Source of the DNA: Nocardia ninae NBRC 108245
Lineage (GTDB): Bacteria > Actinomycetota > Actinomycetes > Mycobacteriales > Mycobacteriaceae
DNA length: 64,000 nucleotides
Reading direction: 5' to 3'
Assembly (NCBI RefSeq): GCF_007990755.1
Contig: NZ_BJXA01000027.1
Location: 1 to 64,000, forward strand
In this document: in pieces, positions 38,578 through 46,478 of the stretch
How positions within the stretch are numbered: position 1 is the stretch's first letter
How the letters are laid out: each line of letters opens with the position of its first letter
Made by a program: the position numbers and the translations under genes
Notes under the pieces: model-generated
Told to the model about the DNA's origin: nothing
Seen by the model: the letters and a program-made list of their open reading frames with translations, nothing else
Databases searched by the model: none

Positions 38578-39576
38578 TTACTCGCGGGTTCCTATCGAAT
38601 CTACGTCGCGCCCCAGGGGACTGGCAGCCGGGGTCGCCTCGCCCAACGCCTCGAGCAGCACCGGAAGTAGCTGGGCCGCGGCCAGCTCGTAACCGGCGGC
38701 CGAGGGGTGGAATCCGTCGGCGGCGAAAAGGAGTTCGGGCTGGGCGCGGAATTCCGGAGCGAGCAGATAACCCATCGGCACCGGACGGCCGCCCGCGACG
38801 GCGGTGGCCACCGTCTGCGCCTTGGCCAGCCGAACGCTCCAGTTGTGCACCACCGTGCGCAGCGGCTGCGGAATCGCGGTGACCGTGCCGAGATTCGGGC
38901 AGGTGCCGACCACCACCACGCTGTCGGCCCGGCGCAGTCGCGCGACCGCGGCGGCCAGCCTGCGCGCGGAGGCGCGCACCGAGTGCTTCTTGGTGATGTC
39001 GTTGGCGCCGATGAGGATCACCGCGGCGTCCGGCGGCGGGCCGGCCACGAACATGGCGTCCACCTGACCGGACAGACCCTTGGAGGTGGCGCCGGAGATC
39101 GCCTTGGTGCTCAATCGAATTCGCTGCCCGGTAGCCATGGCCAGGCCACGGGCCAGGCGGACGCCGGGCACCTCGTCGGCGACCACGCAGCCGACGCCGG
39201 CCGCGGTGGAGTCACCGAAGATCATCAGGTGCAGGTCCGCGTGCTTGCCGGTGCGCCAGCGTTCCGGCGTCAGGCAGCCCGCCGTGTAGATCCCGTCGGC
39301 TTCCGGCGGTTTCGAGGTGTCGCGGCCGATCACGCCACGCGCCGCGCCTGCCTGCGCCATCAATAGTCGAGAGGCCGCCCACCATGCGGTGCCCGCGCTG
39401 GAACCGGCCAAGACTGTTGCGGCACCGGTCACCGCGGCCGTCCGCCAGCCGATGCGTGGTGCACGCTCCCCCGCCTCTCCGCGCCTTTTGCCGACGAGTA
39501 AGAGCCGGGTGAGTTGGATCGCGGGCCGCCGGTCGAGTACGTGGCCGATTTTGGGCGTACCCGGTGAGTTACCCAT
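38578..39576 (-). CDS. SGNH/GDSL family esterase (Rv1075c-like)
   Basis: 332 residues. An N-terminal basic stretch and one hydrophobic helix (about residues 46-72) anchor or export it. The SGNH blocks are intact: FGDSTAAG (Ser), the GANDI block (Asn) and DGFHPS (Asp and His). Members hydrolyse short acyl esters. The ATG at 39576 lies inside a 41-bp sequence that recurs 2.1 kb away, which also supplies its first seven codons. It probably shares a transcript with the thiolase 40 bp downstream. Confidence 0.86.
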   Translation of the reverse strand: MGNSPGTPKIGHVLDRRPAIQLTRLLLVGKRRGEAGERAPRIGWRTAAVTGAATVLAGSSAGTAWWAASRLLMAQAGAARGVIGRDTSKPPEADGIYTAGCLTPERWRTGKHADLHLMIFGDSTAAGVGCVVADEVPGVRLARGLAMATGQRIRLSTKAISGATSKGLSGQVDAMFVAGPPPDAAVILIGANDITKKHSVRASARRLAAAVARLRRADSVVVVGTCPNLGTVTAIPQPLRTVVHNWSVRLAKAQTVATAVAGGRPVPMGYLLAPEFRAQPELLFAADGFHPSAAGYELAAAQLLPVLLEALGEATPAASPLGRDVDSIGTRE

Positions 39577-39596
39577 GTACTTACGAAATCAGTTGT
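39556..39596 (-). repeat. dispersed 41-bp repeat, copy 1 (covers start of the SGNH gene)
   Basis: 36 of 41 bases match copy 2 at 41710-41750, including 23 consecutive identical bases. It spans the probable promoter end, the start codon and the first seven codons of the SGNH hydrolase gene. Confidence 0.8.
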
Positions 39597-39622
39597 AGCG
39601 GTTGAGGGCAACCGGAACGGAG

Positions 39623-40084
39623 TCAAGCGGGCACGGCGAAGGCACCGCGGGCGGGAATGTTCGCGTGATCGGTGGTGACGGTGACCTCGACCAAACCTGG
39701 GCCGGTGTCCTGGAGCAGTGAATACTGCATGCTGCCGTAGAGGCCGGACACGATCGTTTCTTCGTAGCTGCCCACTGCGCCGGTGTTGGTGTTGCGCCAG
39801 GCCACGGTGGTGCGGACCTCGCACAGCGGGGCCAGCGGATAGTCGCCCGGCCCGATGCCCGCGACGGGCAGCGCGCGCATATTGAGGATTGCCCGGCCCG
39901 GCCACGCCGGGCCGACATCGGCCCAGGTCCGGATGGTGGTGCCGCACCAGCCGCCGTAGGCGAGCGTGGGCACCTGCGGGAATTCGATGGTCACTGCGTT
40001 CGCCTGCGCGCCCGGTCCGGCCAGCGCGGCCAGTGCCGCTCCGGCCAGCACAACGCCGGCCTTGGCGATGTTCGGCTGCTTCAT
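39623..40084 (-). CDS. secreted hypothetical protein
   Basis: 153 residues from the ATG at 40084. A typical Sec signal peptide (MKQPNIAKAGVVLAGAALAA, cleavage near AQA-NA) precedes a mature domain of about 125 residues with two Cys that could form a disulfide (GGWCGTTI and APLCEVRT) and a beta-rich, Ig-like Thr/Val pattern. No family recognised. It lies between the SGNH gene and the divergent cbs gene, in an otherwise conserved block. Confidence 0.72.
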   Translation of the reverse strand: MKQPNIAKAGVVLAGAALAALAGPGAQANAVTIEFPQVPTLAYGGWCGTTIRTWADVGPAWPGRAILNMRALPVAGIGPGDYPLAPLCEVRTTVAWRNTNTGAVGSYEETIVSGLYGSMQYSLLQDTGPGLVEVTVTTDHANIPARGAFAVPA

Positions 40085-40193
40085 GGTTCGGATCCTAAAT
40101 GGGCGTTTGCTGGAATCCCGGTTTGTCGCGGCGGAGGGGGTTGCGCGTGGCGTGCGCGAACTCACACCGGGACCATCTGGAACTATGGGTCGC

Positions 40194-41585
40194 ATGCGCA
40201 TCGCCGACCATGTAGTGGACCTCATCGGCAATACGCCGCTGGTCCGGTTGAACTCTGTTGTAGGCCCGAACGCCGGACTGGTGGCGGCCAAGATCGAATA
40301 CCTGAATCCGGGTGGTAGCTCCAAAGATCGGATCGCGGTCAAGATGATCGACGCGGCCGAGCAGTCCGGGGCGCTGAAGCCCGGTGGCACCATCGTCGAA
40401 CCCACCTCCGGCAACACCGGTGTCGGCCTGGCGCTGGTCGCCCAGCAGCGCGGCTACCACTGTGTCTTCGTCTGCCCGGACAAGGTGAGCGAGGACAAGC
40501 GCAACGTGCTGCGCGCCTACGGCGCCGACGTCGTGGTGTGCCCGACCGCCGTCGCGCCGGAGGATCCGGCCAGCTACTACAGCGTCTCCAACCGCCTGGT
40601 CGGCGAGATCGACGGAGCGTGGAAGCCGGACCAGTACTCCAACCCGGGCGGCCCGGACAGCCACTACGAGACCACCGGCCCGGAGATCTGGCGCGACACC
40701 GAAGGCAAAGTCACCCATTTCGTCGCGGGCGTCGGCACCGGCGGCACCATCACCGGCGTCGGCCGCTACCTCAAGGAGGTGTCCGGCGGCCAGGTCAAGA
40801 TCATCGGCGCCGACCCGGAGGGCTCGGTGTACTCCGGCGGCACCGGACGGCCGTACCTGGTCGAAGGCGTCGGTGAAGACTTCTGGCCCTCCGCCTACGA
40901 CCCGGCGATCCCGGACGAGATCATCGCGGTCTCGGACGCGGACTCCTTCGACATGACCCGCCGCCTCGCCCGCGAGGAAGGCCTGCTGGTCGGCGGCTCG
41001 TGCGGCATGGCCGTGGTCGCGGCCATCGAGGTCGCCAAGCGCGACCCGGACGCGGTCGTGGTGGTGCTGCTGCCCGACGGCGGCCGCGGCTACCTGTCGA
41101 AGATCTTCAACGACCAGTGGATGAGCTCCTACGGCTTCCTGCGCGAGCGCCTCGACGGCAGCACGGTCGAACCGCTGGTCGGCGACGTGCTGCGCGGCAA
41201 GTCCGGCGAACTGCCCGACCTGGTGCACACCCACCCGTCGGAGACCCTGCGCGACGCCATCGAGATCCTGCGCGAGTACGGGGTGTCGCAGATGCCCGTG
41301 GTCGGTGCCGAGCCGCCGGTGATGGCGGGCGAGGTCGCGGGCAGCGTGTCCGAGCGCGACCTGCTCTCCGCGGTGTTCGAAGGCCGTGCGCACCTGACGG
41401 ATTCGGTCGGCAAGCACATGAGCCCGTCGTTCCCGCTGATCGGTGCGGGCGAGCCGATCTCGGCGGCGACCAAGGCGTTGTCGGATACCGACGCGCTGAT
41501 GGTCGTCGAAGAGGGCAAGCCCGTCGGTGTCATCACCCGGCACGACCTGTTGGGCTTCCTGAGCATCGGCACCCTCGGCCACTGA
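40194..41585 (+). CDS. cbs: cystathionine beta-synthase
   Basis: 463 residues, the length of M. tuberculosis Cbs (Rv1077). It is a PLP enzyme that joins serine and homocysteine in reverse transsulfuration. Lys44 in NPGGSSKDR is the Schiff-base residue, TSGNTGVGLA binds the substrate carboxylate, and GTGGTITGVGRYL holds the cofactor phosphate. The C-terminal 120 residues are two CBS domains that probably bind an adenosyl ligand. ATG 40194 is preferred to 40185 because MRIADHVVDLIGNTPLV is the normal N-terminus. MetB, the companion enzyme, is encoded 7.8 kb downstream. Confidence 0.93.
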   Translation: MRIADHVVDLIGNTPLVRLNSVVGPNAGLVAAKIEYLNPGGSSKDRIAVKMIDAAEQSGALKPGGTIVEPTSGNTGVGLALVAQQRGYHCVFVCPDKVSEDKRNVLRAYGADVVVCPTAVAPEDPASYYSVSNRLVGEIDGAWKPDQYSNPGGPDSHYETTGPEIWRDTEGKVTHFVAGVGTGGTITGVGRYLKEVSGGQVKIIGADPEGSVYSGGTGRPYLVEGVGEDFWPSAYDPAIPDEIIAVSDADSFDMTRRLAREEGLLVGGSCGMAVVAAIEVAKRDPDAVVVVLLPDGGRGYLSKIFNDQWMSSYGFLRERLDGSTVEPLVGDVLRGKSGELPDLVHTHPSETLRDAIEILREYGVSQMPVVGAEPPVMAGEVAGSVSERDLLSAVFEGRAHLTDSVGKHMSPSFPLIGAGEPISAATKALSDTDALMVVEEGKPVGVITRHDLLGFLSIGTLGH

Positions 41586-41633
41586 GCTGATCCGCTGATC
41601 CGCTGATCCGCCTCTCCGCTGATCCGCCTCTCC
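41586..41633. repeat. tandem octamer array (six units)
   Basis: The units are GCTGATCC x3, GCCTCTCC, GCTGATCC, GCCTCTCC, directly after the cbs stop codon. The two octamers differ at three positions. Confidence 0.85.
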
Positions 41634-41709
41634 GCGTATTCAGGCCAGATCTAGGCGCCGGAGCCGTGACGTCGCCGCGCCCGGCGGTGGTGCGGTTTGT
41701 CAGTCAGCC

Positions 41710-41750
41710 CGTACCCGGTGAGTTACCCATGTGCTCGCGAAATCTGCTGT
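41710..41750 (-). repeat. dispersed 41-bp repeat, copy 2
   Basis: 36/41 identity with 39556-39596. On the minus strand it reads ATGGGTAACTCACCGGGTAC like the SGNH gene start but reaches a stop after eight codons, so it is not a gene here. Confidence 0.8.
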
Positions 41751-41758
41751 CGTGGAAA

Positions 41759-41783
41759 GCCGGGGCCTGTTGCAGGCCCCGGC
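41759..41783 (-). terminator. terminator of the DUF72 gene
   Basis: An 11-bp perfect GC stem with a 3-nt loop (arms 41759-41769 and 41773-41783), followed on the minus strand by TTTCC. It abuts the DUF72 stop codon. Confidence 0.8.
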
Positions 41784-42589
41784 TATTCGAGGCGGGCGCG
41801 CAGGGCTAGGGCGTCGCGGGGAGCCATGACTTTGGCGTCGTTGTCGAAGTAGCAGTAGACGTCGTGGTCGGCGGACCAGGTGCGGATCTTGGCGGCCCAC
41901 ATGTCCAGGCCTTCATCGGTGTATCCGCTGACGTAGAGCTCGTCGTGACCGTGTAGCCGGATGTAGACGAAGTCGGCGGTGACCTCCTCCATCAGCGGGT
42001 ACTTGCCTGCGGCATCGGCGATTACGAGTGCGATCTGGTGCTTGGTCAGCAGCTCGGTGAACTCCGGGGTGACGAAGCTGGGGTGCCGGATCTCCAGCGC
42101 GTGCCGCAGCGGCCGGTCGGCGTCGGTGGTTGTGAACGCCGGATCCACCCGACGGTCGTGCCGTTTCGCGATCTCGACGGCGTGCGTGGTGCTGCGCGGG
42201 AGGTGGTTGAAGAAGGTGCCGAGCAGCTCCGGATCGAACTGGAAGTTCGGCGGCAGCTGCCAGAGGATGGGGCCGAGTTTCGGGCCGAGGGCCAGCAGCC
42301 CGGAGGCGAGGAAATTCGCCAGCAGTTCGTCACCGTCGCGCAGGCGCTTCATGTGCGTGATGAATCTGCTGCCCTTCACCGCGAACACGAAGTCGTCCGG
42401 CGTCTGACTCGACCAGTTCTGATAACTCGACGGACGCTGCAGCGCGTAGAAGGAGCCGTTGATCTCAACGCTGTTCAGCTGCTCGGACAGGTAGGCGAGC
42501 TCGCGCTTCTGCGTGACGCCCTTCGGATAGAAGACGCCACGCCACGGCGGATACACCCAGCCCGAAGTGCCGATCCGGATCTCACCCAT
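41783..42589 (-). CDS. DUF72 domain protein
   Basis: 268 residues from ATG 42589. A TIM-barrel-like family of unknown biochemical role, recognised by GTSGWVYPPWRGVFYP at the start, LNSVEINGSFYALQ, ILWQLPPNF and a C-terminal VYCYFDNDA motif. All are intact. It lies 29 bp downstream of the riboswitch-controlled transporter gene and is probably co-transcribed, which links it to thiamine or pyrimidine supply by context only. Confidence 0.85.
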   Translation of the reverse strand: MGEIRIGTSGWVYPPWRGVFYPKGVTQKRELAYLSEQLNSVEINGSFYALQRPSSYQNWSSQTPDDFVFAVKGSRFITHMKRLRDGDELLANFLASGLLALGPKLGPILWQLPPNFQFDPELLGTFFNHLPRSTTHAVEIAKRHDRRVDPAFTTTDADRPLRHALEIRHPSFVTPEFTELLTKHQIALVIADAAGKYPLMEEVTADFVYIRLHGHDELYVSGYTDEGLDMWAAKIRTWSADHDVYCYFDNDAKVMAPRDALALRARLE

Positions 42590-42618
42590 GACTCCATCGT
42601 GGCAGCCGCGGCCACCGG

Positions 42619-44007
42619 CTAGCCGGATTTGCCGACCGCGGCCCGCTCTTTCCGCAGCGTCGCGACCCGGCCGACAACCCACGCGACCAGCATCGCGGCC
42701 AGGAACGACAGCAGCGACGCACTCATCCACGCCTGCTTGGTGAAGTGCAGCTTCTCCTGCACATCCACCCAGAACTCGGTCCACACCCCGGCATCGCCCG
42801 GGTTGATGAGCTGATAGACCGAGAGCCCGGCCAGCCAGGCGGTGATCATTCCCCAGCGCGGCGGGGCATCGGTGGCGGTGTTCCACTCGCCCTTCGCGCG
42901 CAGGAAGAAGTCGGCGACCAGTACCCCGAGCAGCGGCACGAACACCGAACCGATCAGGCCGAGGAAGGCGAAGTAGTTCGCCATGTTCAGCTGCAGCGCG
43001 AGCAGCGTGATCAAGGCGCCCAGACCGATCGACAGGATCCGCCGGTCGATGCGCGGCGCGAGATTCTGGATCGAGAGCGCCGTGGAGTACACGTTGGCGA
43101 AGGACTGATCGGCCTCGCGCAAGACGAACACGAAGAAGAACAGCCCGCCGAGACTCACCTGGAGGAACGGCGAGTACTGGCCGTCGCCGGTCGCCCGGGC
43201 CAGCGCGAACAACCCGAGGGTGTAAGCGACGATCTGGGTGATCGCATAGGCCCCGCTGGCCGCGCCGAACGCCGTGCCGGTGCTGCGCGAGTGCCGGGTG
43301 TAGTCGGCCGCGACCGGCATCCAGGAGATGGACACCGCGAGCGCGGCGTCGGTGGCGATCCAGAAGAGGTTCCAGTCGGCGCCGAACGGGCCGCTGCCGT
43401 GCGGGCCCGGATTGGCCGACAGGTCAGGCAATCCGGTGCGGAAGAACTGGATATAAAACCAGACCAGCGCGATCACTACGCCGATCGTGACGAACCGGCG
43501 CAGCAGCCGCACCGAGCCGAGCGGCCAGATGGTCAGCGCCGTGGTCAGCACGCCCGCGGCCACGACATAGAGCCAGTGCGGGCCACCGCCGAACAGCTCG
43601 TCGGCCGCGTCGCCGATGACGATCAATTCGAAGGTGCCCCAGCCGATCAGCTGGGCGATGTTCAACACGGTGGGCAGATAACTGAGTTTCGCGCCGAACA
43701 GGCCGCGCAGCAGCACCATCGCGGGCTTGCCGGTCTTGGCGCCCGGCACGGCGGCCAGGCCGAGCATCAGCCCGCCGACAACGGTGCCGACGATCATCGC
43801 GAGGATGCCCGCGGAGATGGAGATCTGCGGTACGCCATCGGAATTCGGTGCCAGCACGGTGTACGCGCCGGAGAAGGCGATGAGGCTGACACCCAGATTT
43901 GCCCAGAATGCGCTCTGGTCCCAGAAGGACAGCACCTTCGGGGCGGGCTCATCGAGGGTGAAGGGGGCCTCGTGCCGTTCGGAGTTGTGCAGGGTCGATG
44001 CAGACAT
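42619..44007 (-). CDS. cytX: NCS1 family transporter, CytX-like (HMP uptake)
   Basis: 462 residues with 12 membrane helices of the nucleobase:cation symporter-1 (cytosine permease) family. The N-terminal SFWDQSAFWANLGVSLIAFS and the loop PVAADYTRHSRSTGT are typical. The gene is preceded by a TPP riboswitch, which is diagnostic for CytX, the transporter of the thiamine precursor hydroxymethylpyrimidine, rather than a CodB cytosine permease. It would be repressed when thiamine pyrophosphate is plentiful. DUF72 follows at 29 bp. Confidence 0.87.
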   Translation of the reverse strand: MSASTLHNSERHEAPFTLDEPAPKVLSFWDQSAFWANLGVSLIAFSGAYTVLAPNSDGVPQISISAGILAMIVGTVVGGLMLGLAAVPGAKTGKPAMVLLRGLFGAKLSYLPTVLNIAQLIGWGTFELIVIGDAADELFGGGPHWLYVVAAGVLTTALTIWPLGSVRLLRRFVTIGVVIALVWFYIQFFRTGLPDLSANPGPHGSGPFGADWNLFWIATDAALAVSISWMPVAADYTRHSRSTGTAFGAASGAYAITQIVAYTLGLFALARATGDGQYSPFLQVSLGGLFFFVFVLREADQSFANVYSTALSIQNLAPRIDRRILSIGLGALITLLALQLNMANYFAFLGLIGSVFVPLLGVLVADFFLRAKGEWNTATDAPPRWGMITAWLAGLSVYQLINPGDAGVWTEFWVDVQEKLHFTKQAWMSASLLSFLAAMLVAWVVGRVATLRKERAAVGKSG

Positions 44008-44017
44008 GCCCGAAACG

Positions 44018-44112
44018 CTCTTCCTACGCCGGCATTACCCGGACAGGTTCATGCGGTCGGCGAAGCGCTGGGGTCCGCCCTCTCAGCCCGGCCGTGCCCG
44101 AGCTCCCGCGGT
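44018..44112 (-). promoter_or_regulatory. TPP riboswitch (THI element)
   Basis: On the minus strand the leader reads GGGCTGAGAGGG, a variable stem, then GCATGAACCTGTCCGGGTAA and TGCCGGCGTAGGAAG, ending about 10 nt before the cytX start codon. The CTGAGA box, GAACCTG and GCGTAGGAAG are the conserved pyrimidine- and pyrophosphate-binding cores. Its position, close to the ribosome site, suggests control of translation initiation. Confidence 0.95.
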
Positions 44113-44365
44113 GGGGGTGGTTCGGGCGAATAGTACACGCGGCAGCTCGGCGGCCACGGGGCCGCGCGCTCGGACGGCGGTGAGCTTCGAGTTCGCTCGA
44201 GTGTTTATCCGTAATCTCGTGGGTAGTACGAATAAGGAATGCGGACGCGCGAATGTCCGCTCTGAACAGGGAATTGGCATTGTGCGTTCAGGATCACACC
44301 AGCTGTTAACCCTGATAACGGAGATGTAACGGTCTGTTCACTAGGCACCGCGAGGATTACTAGGT

Positions 44366-45499
44366 ATGACGCGCAGGCAAGTGATCGGATGGGTAGCTCT
44401 GCTGGCCTCGGTGCTTGCCGGGGCGACGTTACTCGATCGCGTGCATTTTCCGGCGCCGCAAATGATTCTAGCGATCGTCGTCGGTGGGGCGCTGGCGTTG
44501 GCCGGGAAGTTGCCGGCCCCGATGCCTCGGCAGCTCTCGTGCGGTGTGCAGTCCATGCTCGGGGTGTTGATGGGCAGCTACCTGGAGATCTCGCTGCTGT
44601 CGAGTATCGGGATGGCGCTGGTGCCCGTGCTGGCCGTCACGGTGGCGACGCTGCTGATCAGTCTGCTGGTCGCGGTGGTGTTCGCCCGTTTCGCCCACGT
44701 CGAGTTGCCGACCGCGACGCTCGGACTGCTGGCCGGTGGTTCCGCGGCCGTGGTCGCGGTGGCCGACGATATGGACGCCGATCCGCGGCAGGTGGCGTTC
44801 ATGCAGTACCTGCGGGTCGCGCTGGTCGCGGTGAGCGCGCCCGCCCTCGGCGCATTGCTGAACAACAGTGGCGAGGGCCTGGTCACCGAGCATGCGACGC
44901 TCGGCGCCGCGGTCACCAATCCTGATCTGCCGTACTGGATGATCGTCGGGCGCGGCGATCAGGTCGCCGGGTTGTCCATCGCGGTGATGCTGTGCGTGCT
45001 CGGCACCAGAGTGGGCAAGCGGCTCAACCTGCCGAGCCCCGCGCTGATCGGGCCGATGCTGATGACCGCGGTGCTCACGGCGCTGGGCGTCAGCCACGGG
45101 TACGCGCCGACGAATCTGTTCAAGGATCTGCTGTTCGTGCTCATCGGTTTCGAAGTGGGCACCCGCTTCACCAAGCCGGTCGTGCGCGAGATGGCCCGGA
45201 TGATCCCCGGCATGACGGTCACCATTGTCGCGCTGTCCGCCATCGTCGCCGGCCTCGCCTTCACCGTCGCCACCTTCGTCGACCTCCAGCTGTCCGACAT
45301 CTACCTGGCCACCACACCGGGCGGCATCAACGCCGTGCTGGCCACCGCCGAGTCGATGGATGCCAACCTGCCGTTGATCACCTGTGTGCAGAGCATGCGA
45401 TTGCTGCTCATGGTGTTGATGCTGCCGCTGCTGGCGAAGGCGATGCGGTGGTTTTCGGCGCGGCAGTTAGAGATGCCGGAACCCGAGTTAGCGGTCTGA
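44366..45499 (+). CDS. AbrB family (PF05145) membrane protein
   Basis: 377 residues with about 10 membrane helices in two similar halves, the layout of the AbrB/YkgA-type membrane family (named for an old ammonia-monooxygenase regulator annotation, not for the DNA-binding AbrB). The repeated GGxxA-x-VAxADDM and TPGGINAVLATAESMDAN segments are characteristic. A transport function is likely but the substrate is unproven. ATG 44366 has GAGGA about 9 nt upstream. It is divergent from cytX across a 250-bp region. Confidence 0.8.
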   Translation: MTRRQVIGWVALLASVLAGATLLDRVHFPAPQMILAIVVGGALALAGKLPAPMPRQLSCGVQSMLGVLMGSYLEISLLSSIGMALVPVLAVTVATLLISLLVAVVFARFAHVELPTATLGLLAGGSAAVVAVADDMDADPRQVAFMQYLRVALVAVSAPALGALLNNSGEGLVTEHATLGAAVTNPDLPYWMIVGRGDQVAGLSIAVMLCVLGTRVGKRLNLPSPALIGPMLMTAVLTALGVSHGYAPTNLFKDLLFVLIGFEVGTRFTKPVVREMARMIPGMTVTIVALSAIVAGLAFTVATFVDLQLSDIYLATTPGGINAVLATAESMDANLPLITCVQSMRLLLMVLMLPLLAKAMRWFSARQLEMPEPELAV

Positions 45500-45591
45500 C
45501 CCGGCCTGCGCGGACACTTTCACGCGCCGTATCGCGGTTTTCGGCGCGGTGCGGCGATAACTGTCCATTCAGGCCGGGTTCCCGTGCGCCA

Positions 45592-46047
45592 CTACGCCTT
45601 CCGTACCGCGCCGACGATGAGATCGGTCCATTCATCGGCCAACGAGGCGAGGCGATACCACGCCGCGTGGACTCGATCGTCGGACACCTTCTCGGCGGTG
45701 TGCAGCAGATGGCTGGCGTGCGCGTGTGCCGCGGCCATGCGATCGACGGTGGCACCGAGGGATCCGGTGCGCAGGTGCTCGGTGCACCCGCGGCGGGGCA
45801 CCTGCGTGGCTACCCACTTGTCGATGGCGGCGACCAATTCGGCTCGACGGCAGTCGATTCCCGCGGCCGCGAGCGGATTGCCGTGGCGCTGCCGGTGCAG
45901 GGTGGCCAACTTGCGGGCCCAGTCGATCAAGGGGTGGTCGGTGTTCGGATCGCCCTGGCTACTGGCGAAGGCGGCGACCAGCTCGCGCTGATCCGGCAGG
46001 GATCGAGCGGTGCCGCGGCCGGGGAGGGCGTGATCACGCACGAACAT
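45592..46047 (-). CDS. DUF4254 domain protein
   Basis: 151 residues, cytoplasmic. The central RRAELVAAIDKWVATQVP and the later RVHAAWYRLASLADEWTDL are the DUF4254 signature; function unknown. ATG 46047 has no ribosome site of its own, but a 31-codon frame with an excellent one starts at 46129 and overlaps it, so translation may be coupled, or a frameshift may have split the N-terminus. Confidence 0.7.
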   Translation of the reverse strand: MFVRDHALPGRGTARSLPDQRELVAAFASSQGDPNTDHPLIDWARKLATLHRQRHGNPLAAAGIDCRRAELVAAIDKWVATQVPRRGCTEHLRTGSLGATVDRMAAAHAHASHLLHTAEKVSDDRVHAAWYRLASLADEWTDLIVGAVRKA

Positions 46048-46129
46048 CGCGGGCTCCCAGCGGGCGGTGGCGCGTCGCGGCGCGATCGACCGGCCATCGG
46101 CCGATGGGGTCGGCGGTCTGTGTGTTCAT
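46034..46129 (-). CDS. 31-aa leader frame overlapping DUF4254
   Basis: ATG 46129 is preceded by GGAGGAG at 5 nt. The frame (MNTQTADPIGRWPVDRAATR, then 11 residues) ends at 46034, overlapping the DUF4254 start by 14 nt in another phase. Either a coupling leader peptide or the true N-terminus of a frameshifted DUF4254 gene: shifting after IGR would give a longer continuous product. Confidence 0.4.
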   Translation of the reverse strand: MNTQTADPIGRWPVDRAATRHRPLGARDVRA

Positions 46130-46478
46130 CGTGCTCCTCCGGGTGACGTCAGGCGGGAGGCATTGCCCTGATGCCGGATCCGGGGATAAGCGTGCGCCAC
46201 CCACCTCGGCGTGTCGGTGACATCGAGATGGCACAGCGATGACAGGTCGTAACAATCTTCTCCGCATCGCGTCGGGCCGCATTGTGAGGAAGACCGACCG
46301 GTTCGCGGCGGTCGACTATGGACCGTACGGATCCGCGTGCCGCAGCGACGAGTAGTCGCGCCGAATGACTCAATGTGGCAAATTATCTGCAAACGAATGG
46401 TTCGAGTTATGTGGCAGGGGTATAACCGGCATTGAAGCAGCCTCGGCAAACGCCATGGCGTAATCGGATAGCGAAGGG
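46130..46478. other. intergenic region between DUF4254 leader and channel gene
   Basis: No credible gene in 350 bp. It contains the SigF-like promoter of the channel gene at 46399-46423 and, presumably, the promoter of the minus-strand DUF4254 unit. Confidence 0.5.
46399..46423 (+). promoter_or_regulatory. SigF-like promoter of the channel gene
   Basis: GGTT (46399-46402), a 15-bp spacer, and a perfect GGGTAT (46418-46423). The start codon is 55 bp downstream, the same distance as for the UsfY-like gene. Confidence 0.6.

Noticed and set aside
41586-41633. Octamer array considered as a CRISPR
   Set aside because: Units are 8 bp with no spacers, and there are no cas genes.
41700-41900. Second copy of the SGNH gene start as a small gene
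   Set aside because: The frame stops after eight codons; only the 41-bp repeat is shared.
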